A DNA stretch of 64,000 nt from Dictyobacter kobayashii (GCF_003967555.1 NZ_BIFS01000002.1:992001-1056000); one strand, 5' to 3'. Shown: positions 37,692 through 47,376, numbered from the stretch's first letter. Numbers and translations: made by a program. The notes: generated by a model from the letters alone, not told the origin.

Positions 37692-38310
37692 ATAAGTACT
37701 AAGTACCTATGAGATTTGACTGTATGGATCAGCGCAGGCATACTATTAACAGCCATTGGGAACGCTGCTACATGGCAGCTAGTTCATCCAATTGGATAGT
37801 ACCTTCAAAGTAGCAGACGCGTTTCTAAGCTCGTGCCAGCACGAAAGAAACAGCAAACAAGTACTAAGTACCTATAAGATTTGACTGTATGGTTTTGCGA
37901 CTGCATACTATTAACAGTGACTCGCGGATGTTTCTGAGCACAGAAATATCTCAGAGGAGCTCAAACAAGTACTAAGTACCTATCAAAATTGACTGTATGG
38001 TTTTGCGACTGCATACTATTAATAGTTCGCGGACGTTTCTGAGCACAGAGACATCTTAAAGAACTGTAAACAAGTACTAAGTACCTATCAAAGTTGACTG
38101 TATGAGTCGCTGATTGCATACTATTAACAGTTCTCCAGGAGGAGAGCACATACAAGCTTCCTCAAAGGTACGTAACAAGTACTAAGTACCTACAAGATTT
38201 GACAGTACAAAGATTATTGGCAATACTGATAGTAGTCCGTTAAACGCAAAGCTAGTAGTTAGTACTATATACCCACAAGATTTGACAATAGGATGTGACG
38301 GATCAATAAT
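37692..38310 (+). repeat. Array of six repeats, each carrying a promoter
   Basis: Six units share AAGTACTAAGTACCTA, a gap of about 8 bp, then TTGAC[T/A], exactly 17 bp, then a -10 of CATACT, AATACT or AATAAT. The -35 elements start at 37716, 37881, 37989, 38094, 38199 and 38282, and the matching -10 elements at 37739, 37904, 38012, 38117, 38222 and 38305. The middle spacings are 108, 105 and 105 bp, close to ten helical turns. The shared box is a direct repeat of AAGTACY. The last unit has decayed most. All six face the lysozyme-like genes. Units are not CRISPR-like, as sequence between boxes is partly related and of varied length. Confidence -1.
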
Positions 38311-38339
38311 AGGGTATAGACATTCACAAGAAAACAACA

Positions 38340-38758
38340 CGTTTTCGTCCACTGTAAATATCGATACCTATAATCGAGATAAGAACAACGAACAAGCGTA
38401 GCAAGTTAGTCAGTTAGTAGTTCGATCTAATAAACATCCCGGCATCCCCCCGGTGTACCAATACAATCTCCCAGACAGAAAAAAACCATAGGATTTTATT
38501 TGCCTATTTACCCACAAATAGGAATCCTTTCCCAATTTGTCATAGACCCGGGTTAGTCGTGTCTGCGAACTTGCCCTTCAGTCTAGCGGAGATAAAAATC
38601 ATAGACGTACATGCTTATGTATGCACGTCCTGACAGGTTAACTGGTCTGCATAAATGAGACCGAACCCCAATAGTAAGCCAGACACCTGGCAATAGCGAC
38701 ATAGCAAGAGCTTAAAGCATTATCGTAGCAACGATTTCGTCATAAGGAGTACACATTG
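38340..38758 (+). promoter_or_regulatory. Long structured leader of the lysozyme-like genes
   Basis: About 440 bases separate the last array promoter from the first start codon with no ORF of note. Hairpins are visible: AGGATT/AATCCT with inner CCTATTT/AAATAGG (38490-38528), GACGTACAT with ATGTATGCACGTC (38604-38629), and a nested GGTT-GGTCT with AGACC-AACC (38636-38667). I could not match it to a known riboswitch class; the c-di-AMP (ydaO) type, often found before cell-wall hydrolases, was considered but its core motifs are missing. Confidence -1.
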
Positions 38759-39190
38759 ATGTCACAGCAGAACACCAGCGTTACACATTCAACAGCCAGC
38801 CACAAACGCCACATTATCAATATTGCCTTTGCATTGCTGTTAGGCGTAACCATGTTCGGCGCGATGATGGGTCTACAAACCAAAACCACCCATGCGGCTA
38901 CCAACAATACCTACCTGGTCAGTATCATTCGCAATGTCTTTGGTCCTTATTCCGACCAGGCTATCCGCATCGCTCAATGTGAATCAACGATGAATCCGAA
39001 TGCACGCAACACCATGGCGATCGGTGGCAGCTATGCTTCAGGCCTCTTCCAGATCCTGTATCCGAGCACCTGGAACGGCACTGCACAGGCCGGTAAATCA
39101 CCCTTCGATCCACAGGCAAACGCCCAGGCTGCTTACCAGCTCTTTAAAGGTGATGGCTTCCGTTGGACTCAGTGGCAGTGTAAAGCCTAA
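38759..39190 (+). CDS. Secreted lysozyme-like (transglycosylase fold) protein, copy 1
   Basis: A 143-residue secreted protein. The signal region contains an early polar stretch, a hydrophobic segment INIAFALLLGVTMFGAM and a likely cut after THAAT. The mature domain of about 97 residues has AIRIAQCESTMNPNA, with the Glu in the place of the catalytic acid of SLT/lysozyme-like domains, then SGLFQILYPSTWNG and a C-terminal WTQWQCK; the two Cys may pair. It probably cuts peptidoglycan. AAGGAG precedes the ATG; a TTG one codon earlier is possible. The next gene is nearly the same. Confidence -1.
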   Translation: MSQQNTSVTHSTASHKRHIINIAFALLLGVTMFGAMMGLQTKTTHAATNNTYLVSIIRNVFGPYSDQAIRIAQCESTMNPNARNTMAIGGSYASGLFQILYPSTWNGTAQAGKSPFDPQANAQAAYQLFKGDGFRWTQWQCKA

Positions 39191-39304
39191 ACAATAAATA
39201 GATAAACATTGTTGGTGGCGAGGATGAGCGATATTCTCGCTGCGCCAACCCAAAAAGTATACATACAAAAAAATTAAAAACACAACCTTAAAACAGGAGA
39301 ATCC

Positions 39305-39745
39305 ATGAACTATACACAGGAAACAACTATCAATACAACGCAGAAAACCAAATCATTAAAACAGCGTATGCTGGGCATTGCCCTGGCTATCATGTTTGCC
39401 TTAACACTGGCTGGAACCTTCATGGGTATGCAGACCAAGACCACCCATGCGGCTACCAACAATACCTACCTGGTCAGCATTATTCGCAATGTCTTTGGTC
39501 CTTATTCCGACCAGGCTATCCGCATCGCTCAATGTGAATCAACGATGAATCCGAATGCACGCAACACCATGGCGATCGGCGGCAGCTATGCTTCAGGCCT
39601 CTTCCAGATCCTGTATCCGAGCACCTGGAACGGTACTGCACAGGCCGGTAAATCACCCTTCGATCCACAGGCAAACGCCCAGGCTGCTTACCAGCTCTTT
39701 AAAGGTGATGGCTTCCGTTGGACTCAGTGGCAGTGTAAAGCCTAA
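39305..39745 (+). CDS. Secreted lysozyme-like (transglycosylase fold) protein, copy 2
   Basis: A 146-residue paralogue 114 bp downstream. From KTTHAATNNTYLV to the C-terminus the protein is identical to copy 1, and the DNA differs by only a few silent changes, while the signal peptides (start MNYTQETTINTTQ) are clearly different. This points to a recent duplication or gene conversion restricted to the mature domain. AACAGGAGAATCC precedes the ATG. It shares the promoter array and leader upstream if co-transcribed. Confidence -1.
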   Translation: MNYTQETTINTTQKTKSLKQRMLGIALAIMFALTLAGTFMGMQTKTTHAATNNTYLVSIIRNVFGPYSDQAIRIAQCESTMNPNARNTMAIGGSYASGLFQILYPSTWNGTAQAGKSPFDPQANAQAAYQLFKGDGFRWTQWQCKA

Positions 39746-39859
39746 GTAGTCCTTTATAAGATAAAAACGTATGGACCCGTGTCTCTAATTCACGGGTCAT
39801 GAAAACCAGATAGGTAAAAAAGATTATTCCTTACCTTACGGTCTTTCTCCTTCCCCCGC

Positions 39860-40088
39860 AAAGGAAATGGCTCGTCCGGGATATATGTCCCAGACGGGCC
39901 ATTTCCTTTATGCGGCTTTTATTACTATGCCCGGCCTGGGGGCGCTGACGCCCCCAATCTGTTATATATAGGATGCGGGAATTGCGTACGTGCGCAATTC
40001 CCGCATCCTATATATAACATTTGTGTTTGTGGAACAGGTAAAGAGGCGGTTATGGCCGCCTCTTTACCTGTTCCACAAACACAAATGT
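39860..40088. terminator. Cluster of long hairpins between convergent genes
   Basis: Four hairpins in a row: AAAGGAAATGGC arms (39860-39909), TGGGGGCG/CGCCCCCA (39937-39956), perfect 26-bp arms from GTTATATATAGGATGCGG (39961-40018), and perfect 33-bp arms from ACATTTGTGTTTGTGG (40017-40088). They fill the gap between the lysozyme-like pair and the MFS gene. Termination in both directions is likely, but the arm lengths exceed what that needs. Confidence -1.
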
Positions 40089-40148
40089 TTAAGAGAAAGT
40101 CGCATGTGACGTTTTATGATTTTTCATATTGATCTGTGCCATATATGT

Positions 40149-41363
40149 TCAGGCCAGGGCGTGGTCTTTGTGTAGCCAGGATTGGAGTATCAGCCAGAGG
40201 GATAGGAGGCAGAGGGCCAGGAAGATAGTGTAGGGGAGGATTGACCAGAGGCCAAAGAATTGTGCCATGTTGCCAGCAATCCAGGGCAGGAAGGCTCCAC
40301 CCACACATCCCATGCTCACTTCGAAGCCGATGCTGGTAGCCAGGCGGTTAGAGGAGACGACCTGCGAGGTCAGGGCAATCGCGGTGGGGAAGATAGGCCC
40401 CAGGCAGAAACCGGTTAGAAAGAGACCAAAGGCAGCCATAGTATCAATCGGCAGCAACCAGACCAGCGCCAGACCAATCATCACGCCAATCACGCAGAGT
40501 TGAATGGCTCGCTTCTCACCAATGCGCTGGGCGAAAGAGCCCAGTACCAGGCGCCCTACGGCAAGTCCCAGCCAGTAGCCACTCGCCATCCAGCCCGCAT
40601 AGAGTGTGAATACATGGCGCTGCTCGGTCAAGAAACTATAGATCCAGGTCCCCACGACGATTTCCAGGCCGACATAGCAGAATAAGAAAAAGGCAAAAAT
40701 CCAGGTCAGGCGTAATTTTAAAATCGACCAGAGCAGATTTTTACCGACATCTTCAGGATGCTCCTGGGGCGAGGCGGGCTGATTTTTAAAGATAGCGATG
40801 ATTCCCAGCAAGATAAGCAGGCAAAAGATCGCCCACACCAGGTAAACGCCGTTCCATGGTAGCTGCAAGGCCAGAAAAGATGAGGCGACCAGGGGACCAA
40901 GCAGGGCACCACAACCGTAAAAAGCGTGCAGGTAATTGAGGAGTACCGTGCTGCGCGGTAAGCTTGCCACATAGGCATTTAACCCGATATCCAGCATCGA
41001 TACACCGAAACCCAGCGGCAGCAGGCAACAGGCAAAGAGCAGAAATGGTGGTGTCAAACTTAGCATAAACAGGCTGAGCATAAAGATGATGGCGCCCAGC
41101 CACAAGAAACGACGTGTACCCAATCTACGAATCAGCACACCACTATTCAGGGATGCCAACAAATAACCAATCGTACTAAAAAAGAAGGTCAGGCTCACAG
41201 TCGATTTATTGATCGAATAGTGGATACCCATACTGGGGATCAGTACACCACCGGCACCATCGTTGGCACCAATCAAAATAAAAATGAGGAAGGCCAGTCC
41301 CACCTGCAAACGAAAAGAGAGCCGCGCAATACGTGTGTGTGTATCTATCAATGTTCCAGACAT
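40149..41363 (-). CDS. MFS transporter
   Basis: A 404-residue permease with about twelve TM helices of the major facilitator superfamily. The loop 2-3 motif appears as GVLIRRLGTRRFLWLG and there is a central hydrophilic loop near residues 195-215 (FKNQPASPQEHPED). The overall layout resembles FHS-type sugar/H+ symporters, but helices alone cannot give the substrate. No strong ribosome binding site is seen before the ATG. It is a lone gene facing the hairpin cluster. Confidence -1.
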   Translation of the reverse strand: MSGTLIDTHTRIARLSFRLQVGLAFLIFILIGANDGAGGVLIPSMGIHYSINKSTVSLTFFFSTIGYLLASLNSGVLIRRLGTRRFLWLGAIIFMLSLFMLSLTPPFLLFACCLLPLGFGVSMLDIGLNAYVASLPRSTVLLNYLHAFYGCGALLGPLVASSFLALQLPWNGVYLVWAIFCLLILLGIIAIFKNQPASPQEHPEDVGKNLLWSILKLRLTWIFAFFLFCYVGLEIVVGTWIYSFLTEQRHVFTLYAGWMASGYWLGLAVGRLVLGSFAQRIGEKRAIQLCVIGVMIGLALVWLLPIDTMAAFGLFLTGFCLGPIFPTAIALTSQVVSSNRLATSIGFEVSMGCVGGAFLPWIAGNMAQFFGLWSILPYTIFLALCLLSLWLILQSWLHKDHALA

Positions 41364-41523
41364 AAAAGAGCATCCAAAATCCGGTTAAGCCAGCTTCCTA
41401 CCAGGAAACCAGGAAAAAATACATAAAAAAGAAATGGGGGATGTCAATAAATGACATCCCTCTTTATATTTATTCTACTACAATCAGTTTTATAGGGCAA
41501 GCTTAAAGAAAAACTGGAACGCC

Positions 41524-42002
41524 TTAAATTGCGCTCATCTGTCCGGCTTCGGCCGCCTGCTTCAGGTATACATTCCTGGTTAAGAGCAGTTTCTTCATAT
41601 ACTGCGTCAGAAACAGCATTTCGGCTAGCTTGCCAAAGATACCGAAAGGCGCTTGATAGCGAAACTTATCAATCATAAGTGTTCCTGCTGACTGTGGCAC
41701 AAACTCATGGCTATGCTTTATGGAGTAAAAGGCCCTTTGATCATTTCATCAGTAAAGCGAGTAGGGCGCTTATAGACGGTAATCTCTGATGTAAGGTGCT
41801 GCCGGATACCAAAATGGACAGCCTCCCAGGTCACTGTATCTCCCAATTTCATCATGCCAGACATCACTCCGGCCACCGGACGCTCATGGGTTTTAGCAAC
41901 CGATTTGCTATGCGCATCAACATTTAAAGAGAGATCAAAACAGCGTTCGAGCGGGGCCTGGATGAAAGTCTCTAACTGGATCAGTGCCATTATAGTCACC
42001 AT
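41524..42002 (-). pseudogene. SRPBCC-family protein, apparent frameshift
   Basis: About 159 residues when joined. It begins IQLETFIQAPLERCFDLSLNVDAH, the usual opening of SRPBCC/polyketide-cyclase-like proteins, and continues LGDTVTWEAVHFGIRQHLTS. The frame breaks at 41727-41730: restoring one T to the TTTT run gives KGPFYSIKHSHEFVPQSAGT, then FGIFGKLAEMLFLTQYMKKL, typical of the family's C-terminal helix. Such proteins bind hydrophobic ligands and their role is unknown here. It sits downstream of the carotenoid oxygenase on the same strand but in a separate unit. Confidence -1.
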
Positions 42003-42111
42003 GCTTCCTGGCAGAAGTGTTTATTGTCTATCACAATCAGTCATTTTGCATGAATAGAAAAAACACTTCTCTATATATTATAGGCTTCACAATAACTTTA
42101 AGCAAGAGAAG

Positions 42112-43557
42112 TTATAATATAGCAATAGATGGGAAGAATTCTCCGTGGAAGCCGAGGGGAATGTGGTGGGGCACTTCAGCACGGGCAATTTCTTCGAAGG
42201 TGTGGGCATTCAATACCAGCAAGAATGATCGCCCTACGCGGGCATCCAGTACTACGGAGAGAATCACTCCATCATCTTCGAATCGGGCATCAGGGGCTTC
42301 AGCAAAGATGGGTTCACCAGGATAGCATGCTTCCTCACCCCAGATCTTAGTATTGCTTCCCAGAGCCCCATGCAGATCGACACGTACCAGCTGGCTGGAA
42401 AACGCCGCCACCCGCTGCTCAGGGGTACTTACACCATAGACGACAGCATAATCGCCAGCATTATAGCGACGATAATTGATCGTCGGCAATTCAACTGCTT
42501 CGTGCGAGAGCAGTTCATAACGTACAGGCGCGGACCCCAGGGGTACGTGATAACGACGTAGCTCGCCGCCAGTAATGCGCGCGGATGATTGCGTCGCCGG
42601 CTCCACTCGGTCCCGCAATTGATCCAGATAGAGCGATTGAATCACTGCAGGCGAATCGTAAGCAGAAATATCTACAACAACCTCGCCAGCTTGCTCAAAA
42701 GCGTTGACATGGTGAAAAGCAAAGAAGGCCTCGGTCTCATATCTACCAACGACTTCACCATTACTCTTACGCATAATGACAAACGTTGCCGGCTCCTGTG
42801 GCCTCCATTCATAGTTTTCGATAAATGGCTTATGACTATTCAGCAAATTTAAGGGATTGACACGATAGGGAAATTCCACAATCACTATATACTGTTCAGT
42901 GAGACCAAAACTATGTAAATAAGAGGGTTCCATTAAAGCATAGCGACCAATCTCCTGCCGGCGATGCTCGTGATCAGGAATAGCATAGACATGAAAGATA
43001 CTGGGCATATTGAACTCGGTCATATAGCTCACGCTCATGTGGCGCTGAAAATCATAATGAGGATGGGCCGAACCATGATGTCCCTGCAAAGCATCCTCAT
43101 AATGAACTACCCCCAATGTCTCCAGGGTATGGGGATTAAATGCAATCGGCAGAGGCGTCTCAGTCATCGCAACAAAATCGCCGGCCACCTTATTGATACT
43201 TACATTGGCATTGACTGAATCTGTTTCAGTCATGGTTCCTTTGAAGATAGCCTTACAGGGATCGGTCGCGAACTGGCCAAAAACAATACGTCCCTGTTCC
43301 ATAGAAATCTTGTATTGCTCGCTCTGCAGAAATTTATTGGCATAGGAGACCTGGCCATCTTTTAAAGTAAAGCGATGCAACATCGCAAAGCCATCGAACC
43401 AGTGGCGGAAGGTATCGGGTCCAAGCTCAAATTTCGCCGGTCCATTGCGCAGCAATGATCCAGCCAGCCAGCCAGGCAACGTGCCCTTAATTGGCAAACG
43501 ATCTAATACAATTTCTTCATTCAATGAGAGATAACCAGCATTGATACCGTTCGCCAT
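42112..43557 (-). CDS. Carotenoid oxygenase family protein
   Basis: A 481-residue non-haem iron dioxygenase of the carotenoid cleavage (CCD/RPE65) family, which cuts double bonds of carotenoids or related stilbenes. The four iron-binding His are visible: GSAHPHYD (about residue 165), SYLHSFGLTE, FAFHHVNAFE and the C-terminal PLGFHGEF. The N-terminus has the family motif GTLPGWLAGSLLRNGPAKFE and HWFDGFAMLHRF. ATG at 43557 has GAGGAG seven bases upstream, so the extra ten residues of the longer frame are excluded. The substrate is not predictable. Confidence -1.
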   Translation of the reverse strand: MANGINAGYLSLNEEIVLDRLPIKGTLPGWLAGSLLRNGPAKFELGPDTFRHWFDGFAMLHRFTLKDGQVSYANKFLQSEQYKISMEQGRIVFGQFATDPCKAIFKGTMTETDSVNANVSINKVAGDFVAMTETPLPIAFNPHTLETLGVVHYEDALQGHHGSAHPHYDFQRHMSVSYMTEFNMPSIFHVYAIPDHEHRRQEIGRYALMEPSYLHSFGLTEQYIVIVEFPYRVNPLNLLNSHKPFIENYEWRPQEPATFVIMRKSNGEVVGRYETEAFFAFHHVNAFEQAGEVVVDISAYDSPAVIQSLYLDQLRDRVEPATQSSARITGGELRRYHVPLGSAPVRYELLSHEAVELPTINYRRYNAGDYAVVYGVSTPEQRVAAFSSQLVRVDLHGALGSNTKIWGEEACYPGEPIFAEAPDARFEDDGVILSVVLDARVGRSFLLVLNAHTFEEIARAEVPHHIPLGFHGEFFPSIAIL

Positions 43558-43615
43558 CGGTTTGCTCCTCACGTTACAATCCGCCACAAAAAAGGAAGTT
43601 CTTACAAGAATGGTA

Positions 43616-45499
43616 TCATAAATTTTCTAAAGGACAGGTAATGGGTTTCTCCTCCATATAGACGGGCAATGTAATGTAGAAAGTAGTGCCTTCATTTTCA
43701 ATAGATTCAAACCAGATCTGACCATAGTGCTGCTCTATCAAGGCACGGCAGAGATACAGACCAAGCCCGGTACCGCTAATGGCACGAGCATTATCGGCAC
43801 GGCAAAAGCGGTCAAAGATCTTGCCTTGCTGGTCAGCCGGAATACCAATACCATAATCGCGTACACTCACAACCGCAACCCGCACTTGCGCTGATTCATG
43901 TCCTTCTGAAATATCCAGATCGATATCACCACCAGCTGGACTATACTTAATTGCATTATTAAGCAAATTGATCAGGATCTGTTCGATGCGGTTGATATCA
44001 ATCATTGCTACCAGATAATCCAATCCAGTATGCACATTGATGCGATGATGGGTAGTTGTAATCTGCAGGCGCTTAACGACGCGCCGTATCAACGCGATCA
44101 GATCACAAGGTTCAAGCTGGATACTTAAACAACCGGCCTGCAGGCGCGTCACATCTAACAAATCATCTGTGAGCTCGGTCATCCTGGTGGTGGCCTGATC
44201 AATGCCCTCCACAGCCTCCAACTGCCAATCAGCCAGCTTACGACCATGGCCACGCTCGGACTGCATCATTAGTGTCTGAGAGAAACCACGCAAAACGGCC
44301 AGGGGAGCCCTGAGCTCATGGGCAGCGATACCAATAAATTCATCCTTCAAACGCTCAGCTTCCATCAAGGCCGTCACATCTTGATGCACCACAACAACCA
44401 GCGGCTCCCTTTCTTTCATAGAAAGTACACTCCGCATAGCCGGACTTAGCCACTGAGATACATCAATAATAGAAGTACTGACAATCATAGGCAGATAACT
44501 ACCATCGGGATAGCGCAATTTCTCTTGCTGCTGACGCGTGGTCTCACCCTGCGTGACCGCACGCATAGTGGCCAATTGCTCGGAGGGAATTGGAACTCCA
44601 TTATCGTCAAAGATCATGATCTGGCTCTGTTGCAGAAACTCTTTCATTGGCTGCTCTGGCTGCCAGCTACCACGCCATAAAGATGCACCAGCACGATTAA
44701 CAAGTACCAACCGGGCCTCAGGTCCATGCACCAGATAGACGCTACCAGGCATTTCATCAAGGATCATCTGTAGCGCGGCCGTGTGCGCCTCCAGCTCCTG
44801 GTGCGCTTTCAATTCCATATCACGCAACTGCGAGATATGATACAAACGGACATTTTCAAGCGCGACCGCTGCAACCGAGGCCAGGCCAACAATCAATACT
44901 TCGTCATAAGCCGAGAAGTGGCCAGGTTGCGAATGCCCTAATAGTAATCCGCCCAGGACCTCACCATCATAATTAACCAGGGGGGCCCCAAGAAAGCTAC
45001 GCACGGGTGGATGTCCGGGCGGCAAACCCACAGAATGTAATGGTTCGGCAAAAATATATTCTCGGAGATGAGGACTAAAAATAAAGCCGCCAGCTTCGTG
45101 ATCCAGCAGATAAGAGCGATAAGAAGCTAAATTGGGAGAGAGAATATCATCTATGCGCACAGGTAGGCCGTGATTAAAGATAGGCCGCAGAAAACCAATC
45201 CCCCCTAGAGGAATAGTTTCGGCAAAAATACGCTGCTCTTCCGTAACTCCAACCACACAAGCTATGTGAAAGATACTACCATCTGATGGGCCGATAGGCT
45301 TTCCTTCCCGATCAACCGAGCGCAAAGAGCAGGCTGCGAACTCAGCATGGGTCGCCTCACAACAGGTATGGGTTATATTTTCAATCAACCGCCCCTCATT
45401 AAACTCACGCATCAAGGCCATACTCATACGGGAGAAAGCCGCGAGGCGCCTGGGCGCTTCCGTATCCCAACCAGAATTATCAGTTGCAACTGGAGTCAT
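43616..45499 (-). CDS. Sensor histidine kinase with GAF and PAS domains
   Basis: A 627-residue soluble kinase: N-terminal GAF domain (about residues 20-215, with SFLGAPLVNYDGEVLGGLLLG), a PAS domain near 240-380 (ILDEMPGSVYLVHGPEARLVLVNRAG), HisKA with AAHELRAPLAVLRGFSQ and an ATPase with N box NLLNNAIKYSP, RDYGIGIP and GTGLGLYLC. GAGGTAA lies seven bases before the ATG at 45499. It diverges from a second kinase and response regulator at 45752, which may be its partner. Confidence -1.
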   Translation of the reverse strand: MTPVATDNSGWDTEAPRRLAAFSRMSMALMREFNEGRLIENITHTCCEATHAEFAACSLRSVDREGKPIGPSDGSIFHIACVVGVTEEQRIFAETIPLGGIGFLRPIFNHGLPVRIDDILSPNLASYRSYLLDHEAGGFIFSPHLREYIFAEPLHSVGLPPGHPPVRSFLGAPLVNYDGEVLGGLLLGHSQPGHFSAYDEVLIVGLASVAAVALENVRLYHISQLRDMELKAHQELEAHTAALQMILDEMPGSVYLVHGPEARLVLVNRAGASLWRGSWQPEQPMKEFLQQSQIMIFDDNGVPIPSEQLATMRAVTQGETTRQQQEKLRYPDGSYLPMIVSTSIIDVSQWLSPAMRSVLSMKEREPLVVVVHQDVTALMEAERLKDEFIGIAAHELRAPLAVLRGFSQTLMMQSERGHGRKLADWQLEAVEGIDQATTRMTELTDDLLDVTRLQAGCLSIQLEPCDLIALIRRVVKRLQITTTHHRINVHTGLDYLVAMIDINRIEQILINLLNNAIKYSPAGGDIDLDISEGHESAQVRVAVVSVRDYGIGIPADQQGKIFDRFCRADNARAISGTGLGLYLCRALIEQHYGQIWFESIENEGTTFYITLPVYMEEKPITCPLENL

Positions 45500-45751
45500 G
45501 ACATTTACCTCATGCATCAAGAGGGCAGCAGTATCTCTTCAAGCACAGCCCATCATTACAGCATATACCCAACGTATATGTAACATTATAAATCATTATT
45601 AAAGCAAGCTTAACAATATAAATATTTTGCTTTTTTTGTGACACCATTGTGATAAGGCACTTTGCACTGTGCTTTCTTTGTGAGTGGGAGCATATATACT
45701 AAATCAAGCAAACTATCCAGCATGCTCAAAATACAGGAAGGGGGAAAGCTA

Positions 45752-46600
45752 ATGGAGGCACAGAATCAACCTACCATGGATATGCTCACCACCCTGAGCC
45801 ATGAATTAAGAACGCCGCTTACAGCGATTAAAGGCTACACAGCAACACTGGTACGTCATGAGCAGCATTTAAAGAAGCAGGAGCGCTTAGAATTTCTTCA
45901 TGCCATTCAACAGGCCAGTGAGCGACTCGAAACTATTATTAATCAGCTCATAGAGGTGCAACAGCTAGAGTTAAAACCGCTGACCCTTGAATATGGCCGG
46001 GTAAAACTTTGTGAACTTATCAGTGAAGTTATTGAAGATGGAAAAAACGCAGCCCAGCAGCTTTTACAATATATTCATCACATCCATCCCGAGAGAAGCC
46101 TACCCAGCTTCCAATTTACTATGTCGTGCGACAGCGAAGAGTCAAAAATCGAGACCGTAACGATTTGCGCTGACCGTCAGCGCCTCAAAGAGGTACTCAA
46201 AAATCTAATCGAAAATGCATTGCTCTATTCGCCTTATGGAGGAGCCATCGAAATAGGGGTGCGCATGCTTGTAAATGAAGAGATACCCTCAGTTCCACAA
46301 CAACCAGCTGAATACCAATTGATTACGTGCCTGCAGAAGACCGACAATCCAGCTCTCCATAATCAACAGATGATCGAAATCTGGATTCAGGATCACGGCA
46401 TAGGGATCGAGCCCGACCAGTTAAAAGAAATCTTTAATGGTTTCCACCGCGTCGATACCCGGCTCACACGCGAAGTGAATGGCCTGGGACTTGGATTAAC
46501 TATCAGCAAGCGTATAATAGAATTGCACCATGGTACAATCTGGGCCGAAAGTGAACCTGGCAAAGGGAGTACATTCCATATTCTGCTCCCAGCCGCTTGA
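45752..46600 (+). CDS. Sensor-less histidine kinase
   Basis: A 282-residue kinase that is only HisKA plus ATPase: LSHELRTPLTAIKGYTATLV near the N-terminus, N box NLIENALLYSPYGG, DHGIGIEPDQ and GLGLGLTISKRI. It lacks TM and sensory domains, so it must be driven by another protein or act constitutively. GAAGGGGGAA precedes the ATG at 45752. It lies 24 bp before the response-regulator gene, so the two form an operon and probably a cognate pair. Confidence -1.
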   Translation: MEAQNQPTMDMLTTLSHELRTPLTAIKGYTATLVRHEQHLKKQERLEFLHAIQQASERLETIINQLIEVQQLELKPLTLEYGRVKLCELISEVIEDGKNAAQQLLQYIHHIHPERSLPSFQFTMSCDSEESKIETVTICADRQRLKEVLKNLIENALLYSPYGGAIEIGVRMLVNEEIPSVPQQPAEYQLITCLQKTDNPALHNQQMIEIWIQDHGIGIEPDQLKEIFNGFHRVDTRLTREVNGLGLGLTISKRIIELHHGTIWAESEPGKGSTFHILLPAA

Positions 46601-46624
46601 TGAATAAAAAGGGAGATCGCTGGT

Positions 46625-47329
46625 ATGCCTGCAAAAAAGACGACCATACTCATCGCTGATGATGATCCACAGCTCTTACGCTTGATGTCAAGAAATCTTC
46701 AATTTGAAGGCTACGAAACTCTGATGGCCTCCGATGGCAAGCAGGCACTGGAATTAGCAGAAACAAAGAAGCCAGATCTTGTGCTCCTGGATGTGATGAT
46801 GCCCAGAATGGATGGTTTTACTGCCTGCCAGCGTATCCGGGATATCTCGACCGTACCCATTATTATCGTTACCGCGCGTGGTAATGACCAGGATAAGATA
46901 CGCGGCCTGGATCTGGGGGCCGATGACTATCTCACCAAGCCATTTAATATCGAGGAGCTGCTGGCACGCTCCCGCGCGGTCCTACGCCGCGCCAGTTTTA
47001 TGACCAACGAACAGGCGATGAGCAGCGTAAAAATTGCTGAGCTATCTATCGATTTTACCCAGCACCTGGCCAGAGTTAATGACCAGGAACTCCCACTGAC
47101 ACCCATAGAATATCGTATCCTCGCTTATCTGGCCCAGAATCTAAACCACATTATTACCCAGGATCAACTACTCGAACACGTTTGGGGCTCAGAATATATC
47201 GGTGAGAGTCATATGCTGCAGGTGAATGTCAATCGCTTACGTCGCAAGCTAGAGCCTGATCCCTCCAAACCCCGCTATATTTTAACCAAAGTGGGTGTTG
47301 GCTATATGCTTGCCGAACCCCAGGCTTAA
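46625..47329 (+). CDS. OmpR-family response regulator
   Basis: A 234-residue regulator. The receiver domain has the acidic pair DDD, the phospho-acceptor in LVLLDVMMPRMDGF, the Thr in IIVTARG and the Lys in DYLTKPF. A C-terminal winged helix follows (LTPIEYRILAYLAQNLNHII, then MLQVNVNRLRRKLE and VGVGYML). It should bind DNA when phosphorylated by the adjacent kinase. GGGAGATCG precedes the ATG. A terminator follows at once. Confidence -1.
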   Translation: MPAKKTTILIADDDPQLLRLMSRNLQFEGYETLMASDGKQALELAETKKPDLVLLDVMMPRMDGFTACQRIRDISTVPIIIVTARGNDQDKIRGLDLGADDYLTKPFNIEELLARSRAVLRRASFMTNEQAMSSVKIAELSIDFTQHLARVNDQELPLTPIEYRILAYLAQNLNHIITQDQLLEHVWGSEYIGESHMLQVNVNRLRRKLEPDPSKPRYILTKVGVGYMLAEPQA

Positions 47330-47333
47330 AGAT

Positions 47334-47364
47334 AAAAGAAAACGGAGTTCGTTTTCTTTTTATG
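47334..47364 (+). terminator. Terminator of the kinase/response-regulator operon
   Basis: AAAAGAAAACG, a 5-base loop, CGTTTTCTTTT with trailing T. Confidence -1.
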
Positions 47365-47376
47365 GCAGCAAATAGT

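Noticed and set aside
37692..38310. Possible CRISPR array
   Set aside because: Repeat pitch is over 100 bp, intervening sequences are related, repeats drift and no cas gene is near. The conserved parts are promoter elements.
38340..38758. ydaO c-di-AMP riboswitch
   Set aside because: The leader precedes a wall hydrolase, but I could not find the conserved core of that class.
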